Of a stretch of 49,011 nt of DNA, positions 1-7,507 are shown piece by piece. The DNA comes from Chlorobiota bacterium (GTDB taxonomy: Bacteria > Bacteroidota > Bacteroidia > JAADEI01). The first letter of the stretch is position 1. Each line of letters begins with the position of its first letter. A program made the translations under genes and the position numbers. The notes below the pieces were generated by a model, which was not told the DNA's origin, ran no database searches, and was given only the letters and a program-made list of their open reading frames with translations. The stretch lies in assembly GCA_013153515.1 (NCBI GenBank), contig JAADEI010000134.1, forward strand, positions 1 through 49,011. The letters are read 5' to 3'.

Positions 1-345
1 TGACTTCAACGACACATTATACTCTTTTTTACCCCACATAAGTATATCTTCTGTTTTTTTCACTAAAAGAACATTCTTTATTTTCTTTTTCAATTCATTC
101 TCTAAATCCCTTGTTTTCTTAAACTCTGGATATATATCTCTCATGATAGTTCCCTCATATAAATCAAGAAAGTGGTTGTCTTTAGAAACCTTCCACCAAC
201 TCCATAAAATAGAATAAATCAAAAGCATTAGCTGTGTTTTGCCTGCCCTGTTAGGTGCAATGATAACGGTGATGTTATTAACGGTTTTAATTTTTGCCTG
301 TTTTATAGCTAAGAAATTCTTAATGTCAAGTTCTATGTCAATCAT
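1..345 (-). CDS. P-loop ATPase, AAA/RecF-SMC-like, N-terminal part only
   Basis: The reverse strand is open from an ATG at 345 (or an in-frame GTG at 351, just after an in-frame TGA at 358-360) to the left edge, giving 115 residues without a stop. It begins with a beta-strand-rich segment (MIDIELDIKNFLAIKQAKI) typical of RecF/SMC/OLD-type ATPases, followed by a Walker A motif APNRAGKT near residues 34-41. Ala replaces the usual first Gly. A Lys/Glu-rich stretch follows. The Walker B and signature motifs lie outside the window, so the subfamily (DNA repair, OLD-type nuclease, RloC-like) cannot be decided. It is separated from the molybdenum cofactor operon by about 170 bases and is probably a separate unit. 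Confidence 0.7.
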   Translation of the reverse strand, partial: MIDIELDIKNFLAIKQAKIKTVNNITVIIAPNRAGKTQLMLLIYSILWSWWKVSKDNHFLDLYEGTIMRDIYPEFKKTRDLENELKKKIKNVLLVKKTEDILMWGKKEYNVSLKS

Positions 346-357
346 CTTCACGTATTT

Positions 358-456
358 TCAAAAATCATTATAACAAGCAATGCCACCGATCGCATCGTTC
401 TTGCCAAGAAATAAACATTTTGAAAACATCTTTTTAATGCCTCCTTCACGTATCAT
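358..456 (-). CDS. Possible 32-residue small ORF upstream of the ATPase gene
   Basis: A short reverse-strand ORF starts with ATG at 456 and ends with TGA at 358-360, seven bases before the GTG/ATG starts of the ATPase gene. A second in-frame ATG at 429 gives 23 residues and is preceded by GAAGGAGG, one of the few strong Shine-Dalgarno-like sequences in the window. The peptide contains two Cys and a Gly-Gly pair and resembles nothing I know. It could be a leader peptide coupled to the ATPase, a small protein, or chance. Its length alone gives no statistical support. Confidence 0.25.
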   Translation of the reverse strand: MIREGGIKKMFSKCLFLGKNDAIGGIACYNDF

Positions 457-513
457 TATAGTTAATTCTTCATTTGTTTAAGCAACAACTAAGACTTTTA
501 ACTAAGTTCCTGT

Positions 514-936
514 TCACACCCACTGATGAGACCCATCATCAAAAAGTTCCTTTTTCCAGATTGGGACGTGTTTTTTCATTAGGTCTATGAATTCTTTTGT
601 GGCAAGGATTGCTTGTTGTCTGTGAGGAGCTGTGGAGACTACTAACAGTGACCATTTCCCTGCTGGGACTAAGCCTTCGCTATGGATAACGACCATTCTG
701 TTCAGTTTGTATTTGTTGGTTATAAAGTTTAATAGATTGTTTAATTCTTTAACTGCCATGGATTGATGCACTTCATATTCAATGGCTGTAACGTGTTTTC
801 CGTCTGTTTCATCTGCTCTTACCTGTCCGATAAAGACATTTATGGCTCCATCTGGTTTGTTTCCGGACACATCGCTTATTATTTCCATTAGAGTGTTTTG
901 AGAGATTGGACCCTTAACAATTTGAATGTTTTCCAT
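514..936 (-). CDS. moaE: Molybdopterin synthase catalytic subunit MoaE
   Basis: The 140-residue protein matches MoaE along its whole length. This is the large subunit of molybdopterin synthase, which moves sulfur from MoaD thiocarboxylate onto precursor Z (cyclic pyranopterin monophosphate) in the cytoplasm. Visible family features are VFIGQVR (about residues 34-40), the EYEVH segment near residue 53, the APHRQQAI segment near residue 103, and the C-terminal KKHVPIWKKE (121-130) holding the conserved lysines. It is last in a minus-strand operon behind moaD (11-base gap), mobA, moeA and an exporter gene. The small partner subunit lies immediately upstream, as expected for a heterotetrameric enzyme. 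Confidence 0.95.
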   Translation of the reverse strand: MENIQIVKGPISQNTLMEIISDVSGNKPDGAINVFIGQVRADETDGKHVTAIEYEVHQSMAVKELNNLLNFITNKYKLNRMVVIHSEGLVPAGKWSLLVVSTAPHRQQAILATKEFIDLMKKHVPIWKKELFDDGSHQWV

Positions 937-947
937 GGCTGGTTATT

Positions 948-1172
948 TTAGCCTCCCGACACAGGCGGTATGACGTCAACAACTTCCCCGCCGTTTAACA
1001 GGACATCTTCGTTTGTAATTGTTTCGTTTATAGCAAGGGAAAAATTTCTACTATTCAAGACTTTTTGCAAGGTTTCTCTAAGTTCCTTTAAGGACTTGGC
1101 TTTTAGCCTCAATTCCCTTTGTCCCAATTGATCGGCAAATCTACCCCAGAGTCTAACTACTACGTCAGGCAT
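948..1172 (-). CDS. moaD: Molybdopterin synthase sulfur-carrier subunit MoaD
   Basis: A 74-residue ubiquitin-fold protein ending in Pro-Pro-Val-Ser-Gly-Gly. The terminal Gly-Gly is adenylated and thiocarboxylated in MoaD proteins, then inserts into the MoaE active site as sulfur donor. Length and C-terminus both fit MoaD. Its start overlaps the end of mobA by 8 bases and it is followed 11 bases later by moaE, which implies translational coupling within one operon. The activating enzyme (MoeB type) is not in the window, nor are moaA and moaC, so the pathway must be completed elsewhere. ThiS-like alternatives are unlikely given the neighbours. Confidence 0.93.
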   Translation of the reverse strand: MPDVVVRLWGRFADQLGQRELRLKAKSLKELRETLQKVLNSRNFSLAINETITNEDVLLNGGEVVDVIPPVSGG

Positions 1173-1764
1173 TTGGTTCTGTTTTAAGCAGTTCTATCAA
1201 TCGTTGTGCATCCGCTTCACTATTCACATTAAACAATTCTTTTTGTGGCAGGGCAACGGTTCTACATTGAAAATGCTCTATCAGTTCATGCAACTTATTT
1301 TTATTATCTTTTAATACTAATTTTTCCCATTTATTCACAATTAATGGACTATATATTCCCACTACGGGAACTGTTCTGTGTCCGTCTGTTGCTACGACAA
1401 TATCATAATTTCCTGATTGCCAGAATTTGATTAATTTTCCAAGGCTTTCGGAAGAAATTAAAGGCACATCACAGGGACAGACTAATACTGCCTGAGACGA
1501 ATTGTAGTGTTTGAGAAGGGAGAGTATGCCGCCTGCTGGACCGAGTCCCGGCACAACGTCTTTAATCATTGGAAGTCCGTAGTGCGAATAGGCTTCTGAT
1601 GCTCCGGCTAAGACGATTTCTTGAACCCATTTCTTCATTGCCTGTCGAACACGCTCTATCATTGGAATGCCTGCAATAACAAGATTACCTTTTGGGAAAC
1701 CGTTCATTCTCCGAGATTTCCCTCCGCAAAGAATTCCACCATAAATTTTGCCAGAGTTGTTCAT
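1165..1764 (-). CDS. mobA: Molybdenum cofactor guanylyltransferase MobA
   Basis: A 199-residue nucleotidyltransferase of the MobA family, which transfers GMP from GTP to molybdopterin to make the dinucleotide cofactor. The N-terminal signature GGILCGGKSRRMNGFPKG (residues 9-26) carries the Gly-rich loop, Arg and Lys of the GTP site. VPGLGPAGGILSLL and VCPCDVPLIS match the later family motifs, the latter holding the metal-binding Asp. It overlaps moeA by 4 bases (ATGA) and moaD by 8 bases. A MobA gene suggests that bis-MGD or a similar dinucleotide cofactor is used by some oxidoreductase outside this window. Confidence 0.92.
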   Translation of the reverse strand: MNNSGKIYGGILCGGKSRRMNGFPKGNLVIAGIPMIERVRQAMKKWVQEIVLAGASEAYSHYGLPMIKDVVPGLGPAGGILSLLKHYNSSQAVLVCPCDVPLISSESLGKLIKFWQSGNYDIVVATDGHRTVPVVGIYSPLIVNKWEKLVLKDNKNKLHELIEHFQCRTVALPQKELFNVNSEADAQRLIELLKTEPNA

Positions 1765-2957
1765 AAAATAAAAGTTTTCACTATGTCTCCTGGTTTAATG
1801 TTTGTTTCTGCTGGAACATGTGCTATTGCGTCACTATGGCTTAGAGGCATTAACATGTCGGACCGTTGCTTGGGAAAGATTTCCACTTTCCCTGAGTTGG
1901 TTAGGCGAGCAGCCATTAGCCAATCCCGTTCTGAATGGTTGTTTATTGATGAAATTGATTCAACAAATGCTGTTTTGGGAAATTCATTCACATAGCCACT
2001 GTTGTATAGCAAGAACGGGAGGACATAGAGGTTAAAGCCCATCCAGACGGCAGCCGGGTTCCCCGGCAGTCCCCACCACACAACTCTTTTTTGTTTATGA
2101 ACGGCTAAGAACAATGGTTTGCCGGGTTTTTGTCTCACTTTATGGAACACCACTTCAAACCCTAAGGATTTTGCCACTGTGGGAACATGGTCGTATTTGC
2201 CCACGGAGACCCCACCAGTGCTTATAATCACGCCACTCTGCTCCATATTGGCTTTGATGGATTCCTCCATGAGTTCCGTGTCGTCTTTCACATATAAAAT
2301 TTTATTCTTAATTCGCCATTTTTTTAGATATGCATTAAGCAAAATGCCATTGGAATCGTATATCCTACCTGAACCGATTTCCTGTTTACCTGTAGCTATT
2401 TCATTGCCTGTGATGAGAACTAAGGCTAAAGGGAATTCTTTCACCTTAACTTTTTTAATTCCCACGGAAGATAGTAGTGCGATTGCCGCCTCATTGAGTA
2501 GTGTCCCCCCTTCCAAGACTACATCTCCTTTCCTGAACTGTTCTCCCCTGCGACGAATGTGCTGACCCTTCATGACCTGCGTGAGGTCTATAACAACAGA
2601 GTCATTGTCTCTCAAAGCCACCACGTCCTCTATTGGCACGACGGCATAAGTGCCCTTAGGAACCACACCACCGGTATATATTCTCACTGCTTCCCCTCCC
2701 TGCAATGTTAGACTGGCATCTTCCCCCGCCTGAACCTCCCCCACTATCTTAAATGTTTGTTCAGTAGGTTTTTGGGGAAGTCCTATTGCGAAGCCATCCA
2801 TAGCGGAACGGTCAAATAGAGGCATATCAATAGGAGCGATTATGTCGGAATCAATGACACGATTTAACCCATTGAGCAAATCAACCTCTGATGTTTGGAC
2901 TGGCACTATCCCCGCTAAACTTTTAATTTTCTTTCTGGCTTCTTGAAATGAAATCAT
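1761..2957 (-). CDS. moeA: Molybdopterin molybdenumtransferase MoeA
   Basis: A MoeA protein of 398 residues, which inserts molybdate into adenylylated molybdopterin. Visible family features are DMPLFDRSAMDGFA near the N-terminus (MoeA domain I/II), the EAVRIYTGGVVP segment, the MogA-like domain with VLITGNE and IISTGGVSVGKYD, and GLPGNPAA toward the C-terminus. I chose the ATG at 2957 rather than an upstream ATG at 3017. The protein then begins MISFQEARKKI, as in the family, and its start forms an ATGA overlap with the stop of the upstream exporter gene. It is followed by mobA, again with an ATGA overlap. The operon is therefore tightly coupled. Confidence 0.94.
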   Translation of the reverse strand: MISFQEARKKIKSLAGIVPVQTSEVDLLNGLNRVIDSDIIAPIDMPLFDRSAMDGFAIGLPQKPTEQTFKIVGEVQAGEDASLTLQGGEAVRIYTGGVVPKGTYAVVPIEDVVALRDNDSVVIDLTQVMKGQHIRRRGEQFRKGDVVLEGGTLLNEAAIALLSSVGIKKVKVKEFPLALVLITGNEIATGKQEIGSGRIYDSNGILLNAYLKKWRIKNKILYVKDDTELMEESIKANMEQSGVIISTGGVSVGKYDHVPTVAKSLGFEVVFHKVRQKPGKPLFLAVHKQKRVVWWGLPGNPAAVWMGFNLYVLPFLLYNSGYVNEFPKTAFVESISSINNHSERDWLMAARLTNSGKVEIFPKQRSDMLMPLSHSDAIAHVPAETNIKPGDIVKTFIL

Positions 2958-3688
2958 ATCAGAATCAATTTTAAACCTGCAATTAACAGGACAACGCCGA
3001 GGGCTGTCCGAACCCAACTCTCAGGTAGTCTAAATGAACCGCTATAAGCACCTATGAATCCACCGAGTATAACGGCGATAACCAACCAAGGCATCTCTGG
3101 AACAAATCCAGAACCTTTAAGTAGCAAGACAGACAATCCCCCAGTGGAATTAACAAAAATGAACGGTGCTGAGAGGGCGGCGGTCTGGCGAGCATCCGTC
3201 CATCCCGCAAGAAGTAATAAGGGACTTAGAATTATTCCACCCCCTATCCCTATCAGTCCGGAAAGCAATCCTATGGAAGCCCCGATAATAACAAACTTCC
3301 AGAATGTAGGCTTGCCAAGATTAATCATCCCGTGCACATTCCTATGTCTCATCCACATTCTGAGCAATATGTTTGCTGTGGCAATAATCAAGATGAGCCC
3401 TAAAATTTTCTTATAAATAGCACTTTCCACCTGCCACGACGAACCGAGCATAGCCATGGGAAGGGATCCAAAAACTAAGTAGGCAAGCCATTTAAGCTTT
3501 AAATGCCCTCCTTTATAAAACAATATCATTCCCATACCAGAAACGATTATGTTTAATGCTAATGCGGTGGGACGCATCAATTCGGGAGGCACCCCCCACA
3601 AGCCCATCAATGCCAAATAGCCAGAAGCCCCACCATGCCCTACGGAAGCATACAAAATTGCAATTAAAAAGAACAATAACGTAAGCAC
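2954..3688 (-). CDS. TauE/SafE (TSUP) family membrane transporter
   Basis: A 244-residue hydrophobic protein with about seven or eight membrane segments. It shows the twin Gly-rich repeats of the TauE/SafE family: ASVGHGGASGYLALMG near residue 15 and IGLLSGLIGIGGGIILSPLL near residue 137. Members export sulfite, sulfoacetate or other small organic anions, or are uncharacterised. The gene leads the operon, preceded by a TATATTTG promoter element, and is coupled to moeA. The pairing with molybdenum cofactor genes could point to a sulfur oxyanion linked to a molybdoenzyme such as a sulfite oxidase, but the substrate is inference only. Confidence 0.88.
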   Translation of the reverse strand: MLTLLFFLIAILYASVGHGGASGYLALMGLWGVPPELMRPTALALNIIVSGMGMILFYKGGHLKLKWLAYLVFGSLPMAMLGSSWQVESAIYKKILGLILIIATANILLRMWMRHRNVHGMINLGKPTFWKFVIIGASIGLLSGLIGIGGGIILSPLLLLAGWTDARQTAALSAPFIFVNSTGGLSVLLLKGSGFVPEMPWLVIAVILGGFIGAYSGSFRLPESWVRTALGVVLLIAGLKLILI

Positions 3689-3713
3689 GGAACAAAATTT
3701 AAGGAAGTCGGCT

Positions 3714-3721
3714 CAAATATA
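3714..3721 (-). promoter_or_regulatory. Bacteroidota-type -7 element for the exporter/moeA/mobA/moaDE operon
   Basis: The reverse strand reads TATATTTG, a perfect TAnnTTTG match, ending 25 bases before the exporter start codon. No clear TTTG -33 box is seen at the canonical distance. Confidence 0.55.
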
Positions 3722-3757
3722 ACTTTCATGCAAGGAATGGTTCTTGACTATAATCAT

Positions 3758-4483
3758 TCAATTAATCCACCAGGAGATGCTGAGGCGAGCCGGTGGCATG
3801 TCTGGTTTAGTAGTGAACGCCAGAATTTGCGTTGACAAACCGATTTCTATCCGTTCTTTGTGTCTGAAAGAAAATGTCAAGCCCCCGCCCAAACCAATAT
3901 AATACCTGAACATAAAAGCCCAGTTGGTGCTGTTAACTAATTGGTAGCCAAGGGATATCCCCCCTGTGGGGACAGGCAAAAAATAAAACTCCGACTTGAC
4001 TGTTCTTGTCCCCGTAGCAGGGTCATAAAAATTATAAAATTTTTCCATGCCCTCAATACCGATACCTCCCCACAACCCAAACTCTATCCTCCCAAACCTC
4101 TCTCCATTTTCGTGGATTTTGGGTGCTATGGCAAACAGTCCTTGAATTTGTCCCCCGGGAACCTTCCCCCATCTCTCCCAATCATCAAGATAGAAATACT
4201 TTCCATGCCAAGCAGATAGCCAGAACCCTCCTCTAATTAATTTTCCAGTAGCATGGACACCGCTCTGAAGACCCACCATAAATCCGGTTTCTCCTTTGTA
4301 TTGTGCACCGATTATGCCACCATAAATTTCATTCCTAAAAGATGCCTTGGGAGAATAGTCATTGTGAGCAGAGGGTGGAATGAACCAAGTGATGGGTAGA
4401 TAAATTCTTTCGGCACATGACCAGATTAAACTCACTGCAAGAAGAAGCCCTATTGAGCGGAGCGATATAGTGGAACGCATCAT
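3758..4483 (-). CDS. Predicted exported or lipoprotein outer-membrane-like protein, function unknown
   Basis: A protein of about 241 residues with an N-terminal signal sequence (Arg, then a hydrophobic core ending LIWSC), which could be a signal peptidase site or an atypical lipobox. The body is rich in Gly and aromatic residues in alternating patterns (GGFWLSAWHGKYFYL, FRYYIGLGGGLTFSFRH), consistent with a small beta-barrel. I recognise no named family. The reading frame extends to an ATG at 4525, but the paired ATGs at 4483 and 4480 give a normal signal peptide and lie just after a TAATTTTG element (4492-4499). It is divergent to rmuC and stands alone. Confidence 0.7.
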   Translation of the reverse strand: MMRSTISLRSIGLLLAVSLIWSCAERIYLPITWFIPPSAHNDYSPKASFRNEIYGGIIGAQYKGETGFMVGLQSGVHATGKLIRGGFWLSAWHGKYFYLDDWERWGKVPGGQIQGLFAIAPKIHENGERFGRIEFGLWGGIGIEGMEKFYNFYDPATGTRTVKSEFYFLPVPTGGISLGYQLVNSTNWAFMFRYYIGLGGGLTFSFRHKERIEIGLSTQILAFTTKPDMPPARLSISWWIN

Positions 4484-4491
4484 TTTTGATA

Positions 4492-4499
4492 CAAAATTA
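4492..4499 (-). promoter_or_regulatory. Possible -7 element for the exported protein at 3758-4483
   Basis: The reverse strand reads TAATTTTG, a perfect TAnnTTTG match, but only 8-11 bases before the preferred start codons. That would leave almost no leader, so confidence is low. Confidence 0.3.
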
Positions 4500-4524
4500 A
4501 TAATTTTCTTATAATTGTTAATCA

Positions 4525-4532
4525 TAAGTTTG
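4525..4532 (+). promoter_or_regulatory. Bacteroidota-type -7 element for rmuC
   Basis: TAAGTTTG, a perfect TAnnTTTG match, ends 29 bases before the rmuC ATG. Confidence 0.5.
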
Positions 4533-4561
4533 TTCGTATATTAGCAGGCAAATTTCTCCCC

Positions 4562-5434
4562 ATGCTTGAATTCCTTTTGGTCGTGATAATCATTCTGCTG
4601 GTAGCAGTGCTGTATTTAGTCTGGCGAGGCACCCGTGTTGAATCAACAGAATTGGAATCTGCACTACTGAAAGCGTGGGAATCCACTGGAATAGCACAAA
4701 AACTTGGCGAACTAAACACTCATACTAAGGAAATAAAAGAACTACACAAGTCCATTGAAACGATGCTTCGGATTCCCAGTGCCCGCGGTGCCTTCGGAGA
4801 AATAACTCTTGAAAAGATTTTATCCGACCAGTTGCCTCCCGATATGTTTGGGATCAGGCAACGTCTTCCCAATGGGAAAATTCCAGACGCTTTCATTAAG
4901 TCAACTGCTGGAGTAATTTGCATAGATTCAAAGTTTCCGTTGGATAACTACCGAAAGATGATGGAAACAAATGATGCCGAGGAAAAAGAAATATATAAAA
5001 ATGCATTCTTCAAGAACATGCGAGAACACTTGGAAAAGATAGCAAATGATTATGTTCGTCCTGCTGAGGGCACTGCTGATTTCGCCTTTGCTTACATCCC
5101 TTCCGAAGCGGTATATTGGTTTTTGGTCACGGAAGGCTATGATTTGTTAAAGGAATTTGCTATCAGAGGCGTTCAGGTAGTCTCCCCTTTAACGCTGTCG
5201 CACAAGATAGAGTTGATTAAAGCTGGTGTGCACGCCCAAAAACTATCGGAGGAGGCTGAGCAGGTCTATAAATCCCTGTTGAGGCTTAAAGAACTGTTTG
5301 AGGAGGTGGATGATGCATGGCGAGTGTTCTATCACAGGCATTTGAGGAATCTCAATTCTAAAGCCGAAGAAATCAATCATTTATATGACCGTGTGAGGAA
5401 TGAGTTTGACAGGATTTATCGCCTAAAAGACTAA
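4562..5434 (+). CDS. rmuC: RmuC family DNA recombination/repair protein, short form
   Basis: A 290-residue RmuC family protein with an N-terminal membrane anchor (residues 3-20) and a short linker. The conserved RmuC nuclease-like domain contains ARGAFGEITLEKIL (about 78), GKIPDAFI (about 104), the CIDSKFPLDNY motif (about 118) and DFAFAYIPSEAVYWF (about 175). A C-terminal helical segment follows. RmuC limits inversions and recombination; its biochemical role is not settled, but the fold resembles PD-(D/E)XK nucleases. The protein is much shorter than the E. coli version (about 475 residues), mainly because it lacks most of the coiled coil. It converges with the PorD-like gene with only 5 bases between stops. 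Confidence 0.88.
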   Translation: MLEFLLVVIIILLVAVLYLVWRGTRVESTELESALLKAWESTGIAQKLGELNTHTKEIKELHKSIETMLRIPSARGAFGEITLEKILSDQLPPDMFGIRQRLPNGKIPDAFIKSTAGVICIDSKFPLDNYRKMMETNDAEEKEIYKNAFFKNMREHLEKIANDYVRPAEGTADFAFAYIPSEAVYWFLVTEGYDLLKEFAIRGVQVVSPLTLSHKIELIKAGVHAQKLSEEAEQVYKSLLRLKELFEEVDDAWRVFYHRHLRNLNSKAEEINHLYDRVRNEFDRIYRLKD

Positions 5435-5439
5435 ACGAC

Positions 5440-6387
5440 TTATCGTTGCAAGATTTTTCTGTAATCTCCTTGATTGCCCGGGTCCAGTTTAACGAGCAGT
5501 TTATATGCTTCTTGGCGTTCCGACATGGGAGCATAAGAAAAGATGTTAATTAATTCTTGACGCTTAGCGTCCAGAAATCCACGTAATAATATGTTATTTG
5601 GTTCCAAATCTTTAATTGTAACCAATTTCTGAAGTGCTAAGAAAATTTTTTGTCTGCCCTCATTGACATTTTTATACATAATGTCCATGCCCTTCCTGTG
5701 ATAAATATATAGCGCCTTCCTGAATTCAATCATCTCCGACTTTAGCATTAAATCAATAAGCCAATACCTATTGTCTCTTGAGCGGACTGTCGGCGACCAT
5801 GCCTTGCTACCCGCCAACTGAGTGGATGCTATAAGTGCAATCTCCCGTGCTTTGTCTAAGAATTGTGTTCCCCCTAGTGGTCCATAAGTGTCCATAACGA
5901 ACCCAATTATGAAATAAGCATAGAAGGCGAGCATGTGTGTTAACTCACTAGTGTATGAACCGTCAACGTAAACCAGTTGTTCATCTTGAGTGAAGGTAAA
6001 AGAAACGTAACGATCCCTAAAGATAAACAGAGGGGATCTGTAGTCGCTTCCATAGATCAATCTTGTGAACTGGACGGTCATCTCCCCCGAAAACTCATTT
6101 CCGGATGCCCTATCCAATCTCAAAGCGAAAGCACATTCAATTCGTTCGTGTGGCTCAAAAGAAATCTCTGTCCATTGTCTCTCATTTAAGTATTTTGTCA
6201 TTTGTTCTTTGAGGTTGTCAATAATTTTCTTATCAACGTTCGACAACCGGGTAGCATCAATACTTATAGTGCAATTTAATTCCTGGGCATACGTTAAATT
6301 AATGAAAAATAACAGGAAAAAACTACCTAAGGGACTCAATATAGTCCGCCAAAATCCTTGCCAGCTCTTCCTTGCTAACATTTTCAT
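5440..6387 (-). CDS. porD: DUF4835 family protein, PorD-like (type IX secretion associated)
   Basis: A 315-residue secreted protein with a signal peptide (about residues 1-35, ending TYAQ) followed by ELNCTISIDATRLSNVDKKI. This opening and the rest of the protein match the Bacteroidota DUF4835 family, annotated PorD because of its link to the type IX secretion/gliding machinery. Its biochemical role is unknown. It sits directly after coaBC, where it is usually found in this phylum. The frame overlaps the end of coaBC by 59-65 bases depending on which of two close ATGs (6387 or 6381) is used, an unusually long overlap. A TTG further in would shorten it but would cut the signal peptide. Confidence 0.85.
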   Translation of the reverse strand: MKMLARKSWQGFWRTILSPLGSFFLLFFINLTYAQELNCTISIDATRLSNVDKKIIDNLKEQMTKYLNERQWTEISFEPHERIECAFALRLDRASGNEFSGEMTVQFTRLIYGSDYRSPLFIFRDRYVSFTFTQDEQLVYVDGSYTSELTHMLAFYAYFIIGFVMDTYGPLGGTQFLDKAREIALIASTQLAGSKAWSPTVRSRDNRYWLIDLMLKSEMIEFRKALYIYHRKGMDIMYKNVNEGRQKIFLALQKLVTIKDLEPNNILLRGFLDAKRQELINIFSYAPMSERQEAYKLLVKLDPGNQGDYRKILQR

Positions 6388-7507
6388 AGGTTTTAAATTC
6401 TTCCTTTGTTAACATCACAATATTATTATGTGATGCTCCAAATGGATTAAATCCACTGCTAATTCGGTTGTACACACCTAAATCAACGTTTTTGCGAATC
6501 AGTTTTTTATATGCTTCTTCTGGTGAAAGGTCTGTTTCAAGGGCGAATCCCACAACAATCTGTCCTTTTCTCTTGTTCTTACCCACCCATTTAAGTATAT
6601 CGGGCGTCTTCTTTAATTCCAAAAGCAAAATATCGTCTTTCTTCTTGATTTTGCTTCGTTTCTTTTCAACAGGAGTGTAGTCGCTCACCGCTGCGGAACC
6701 AATGAAAACATCGGCATTATGCCACTGATTCCGAACCGCATCAAACATTTCTTGTGCACTCACTGCATCAATTCGCTGGATCAGTCTGTGTTTCACAATA
6801 GGCACGCCCGGTCCAGCAACCAAAATAACTTTATTTCCCCTAAATGCCAATTCACGGGCGATTAAAACCCCTGTCTTACCAGAAGATGGATTAGATATAA
6901 ATCTGACTGGATCAATGAATTCTCTTGTTGGACCGGCGGTTACAATTGCCGTAAATGGATTTGTTGTTTTGGGAGTGAGGACGTCAATAATAAATTCAAC
7001 TATCTCTTCTGGCTCGGGCATTCTGCCTGAGCCCACTTTCCCGCTTGCCAAGCGTCCGACCCCTGGTTCCATAATACGATAGCCATATTCCCGAAGTTTA
7101 TTTATGTTTTCTTGGGTTGCTGGATGTTTCCAGAAGCCGTCTTCCATAGCAGGGACAACAACTACTTTATGTGGCGGGAAAGCCAGTGCCGTAGCTAACA
7201 AAAAATTATCAGGTCGTGCTATGGCAAGTGAAGATATTGTTTTTGCTGTTGCAGGAGCTATTACCATCAAGTCGTGAGAAGACGAAAGGTCAACGTGGTC
7301 ACTGCCGACAAGATAATCATCAAGGAAATTGGTAAAAACTTTTTTTCTATTCAGGGCTTCAAAAGAAAGGGGTTGAATAAATTTTGTTGCTGTGGGTGTT
7401 AGGATAACATTTAACTCAAAGCCTTTGTCCTGCAGAAGCCTCAATAAAAGAAGGCTCTTATATGCTGCAATACTGCCAGTGACCCCTAAAAGAATGCGGG
7501 CTATCAT
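6323..7507 (-). CDS. coaBC: Bifunctional phosphopantothenoylcysteine decarboxylase / phosphopantothenate-cysteine ligase CoaBC
   Basis: A 394-residue fusion that carries out two steps of coenzyme A synthesis. The N-terminal flavoprotein half (CoaC) shows GVTGSIAAYK (8-17), a His-Val-Asp-Leu segment and IAPATAKT. The C-terminal half (CoaB) begins with VTAGPTREFIDPVRFISN and contains NPSSGKTG and the SAAVSDY motif. The usual PAMN motif of the decarboxylase reads PAME here, with GFW after it where MW is common. Its start overlaps the stop of the RNA polymerase omega gene by 4 bases, and its end overlaps the PorD-like gene. This is the standard Bacteroidota neighbourhood. Confidence 0.95.
   Translation of the reverse strand: MIARILLGVTGSIAAYKSLLLLRLLQDKGFELNVILTPTATKFIQPLSFEALNRKKVFTNFLDDYLVGSDHVDLSSSHDLMVIAPATAKTISSLAIARPDNFLLATALAFPPHKVVVVPAMEDGFWKHPATQENINKLREYGYRIMEPGVGRLASGKVGSGRMPEPEEIVEFIIDVLTPKTTNPFTAIVTAGPTREFIDPVRFISNPSSGKTGVLIARELAFRGNKVILVAGPGVPIVKHRLIQRIDAVSAQEMFDAVRNQWHNADVFIGSAAVSDYTPVEKKRSKIKKKDDILLLELKKTPDILKWVGKNKRKGQIVVGFALETDLSPEEAYKKLIRKNVDLGVYNRISSGFNPFGASHNNIVMLTKEEFKTYENVSKEELARILADYIESLR

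Noticed and set aside
5434-5460. AACGA-CTTA-TCGTT hairpin between rmuC and the PorD-like gene as a terminator
   Set aside because: The stem is only 5 bp, AT-rich, and the T run is several bases away; too weak to call.
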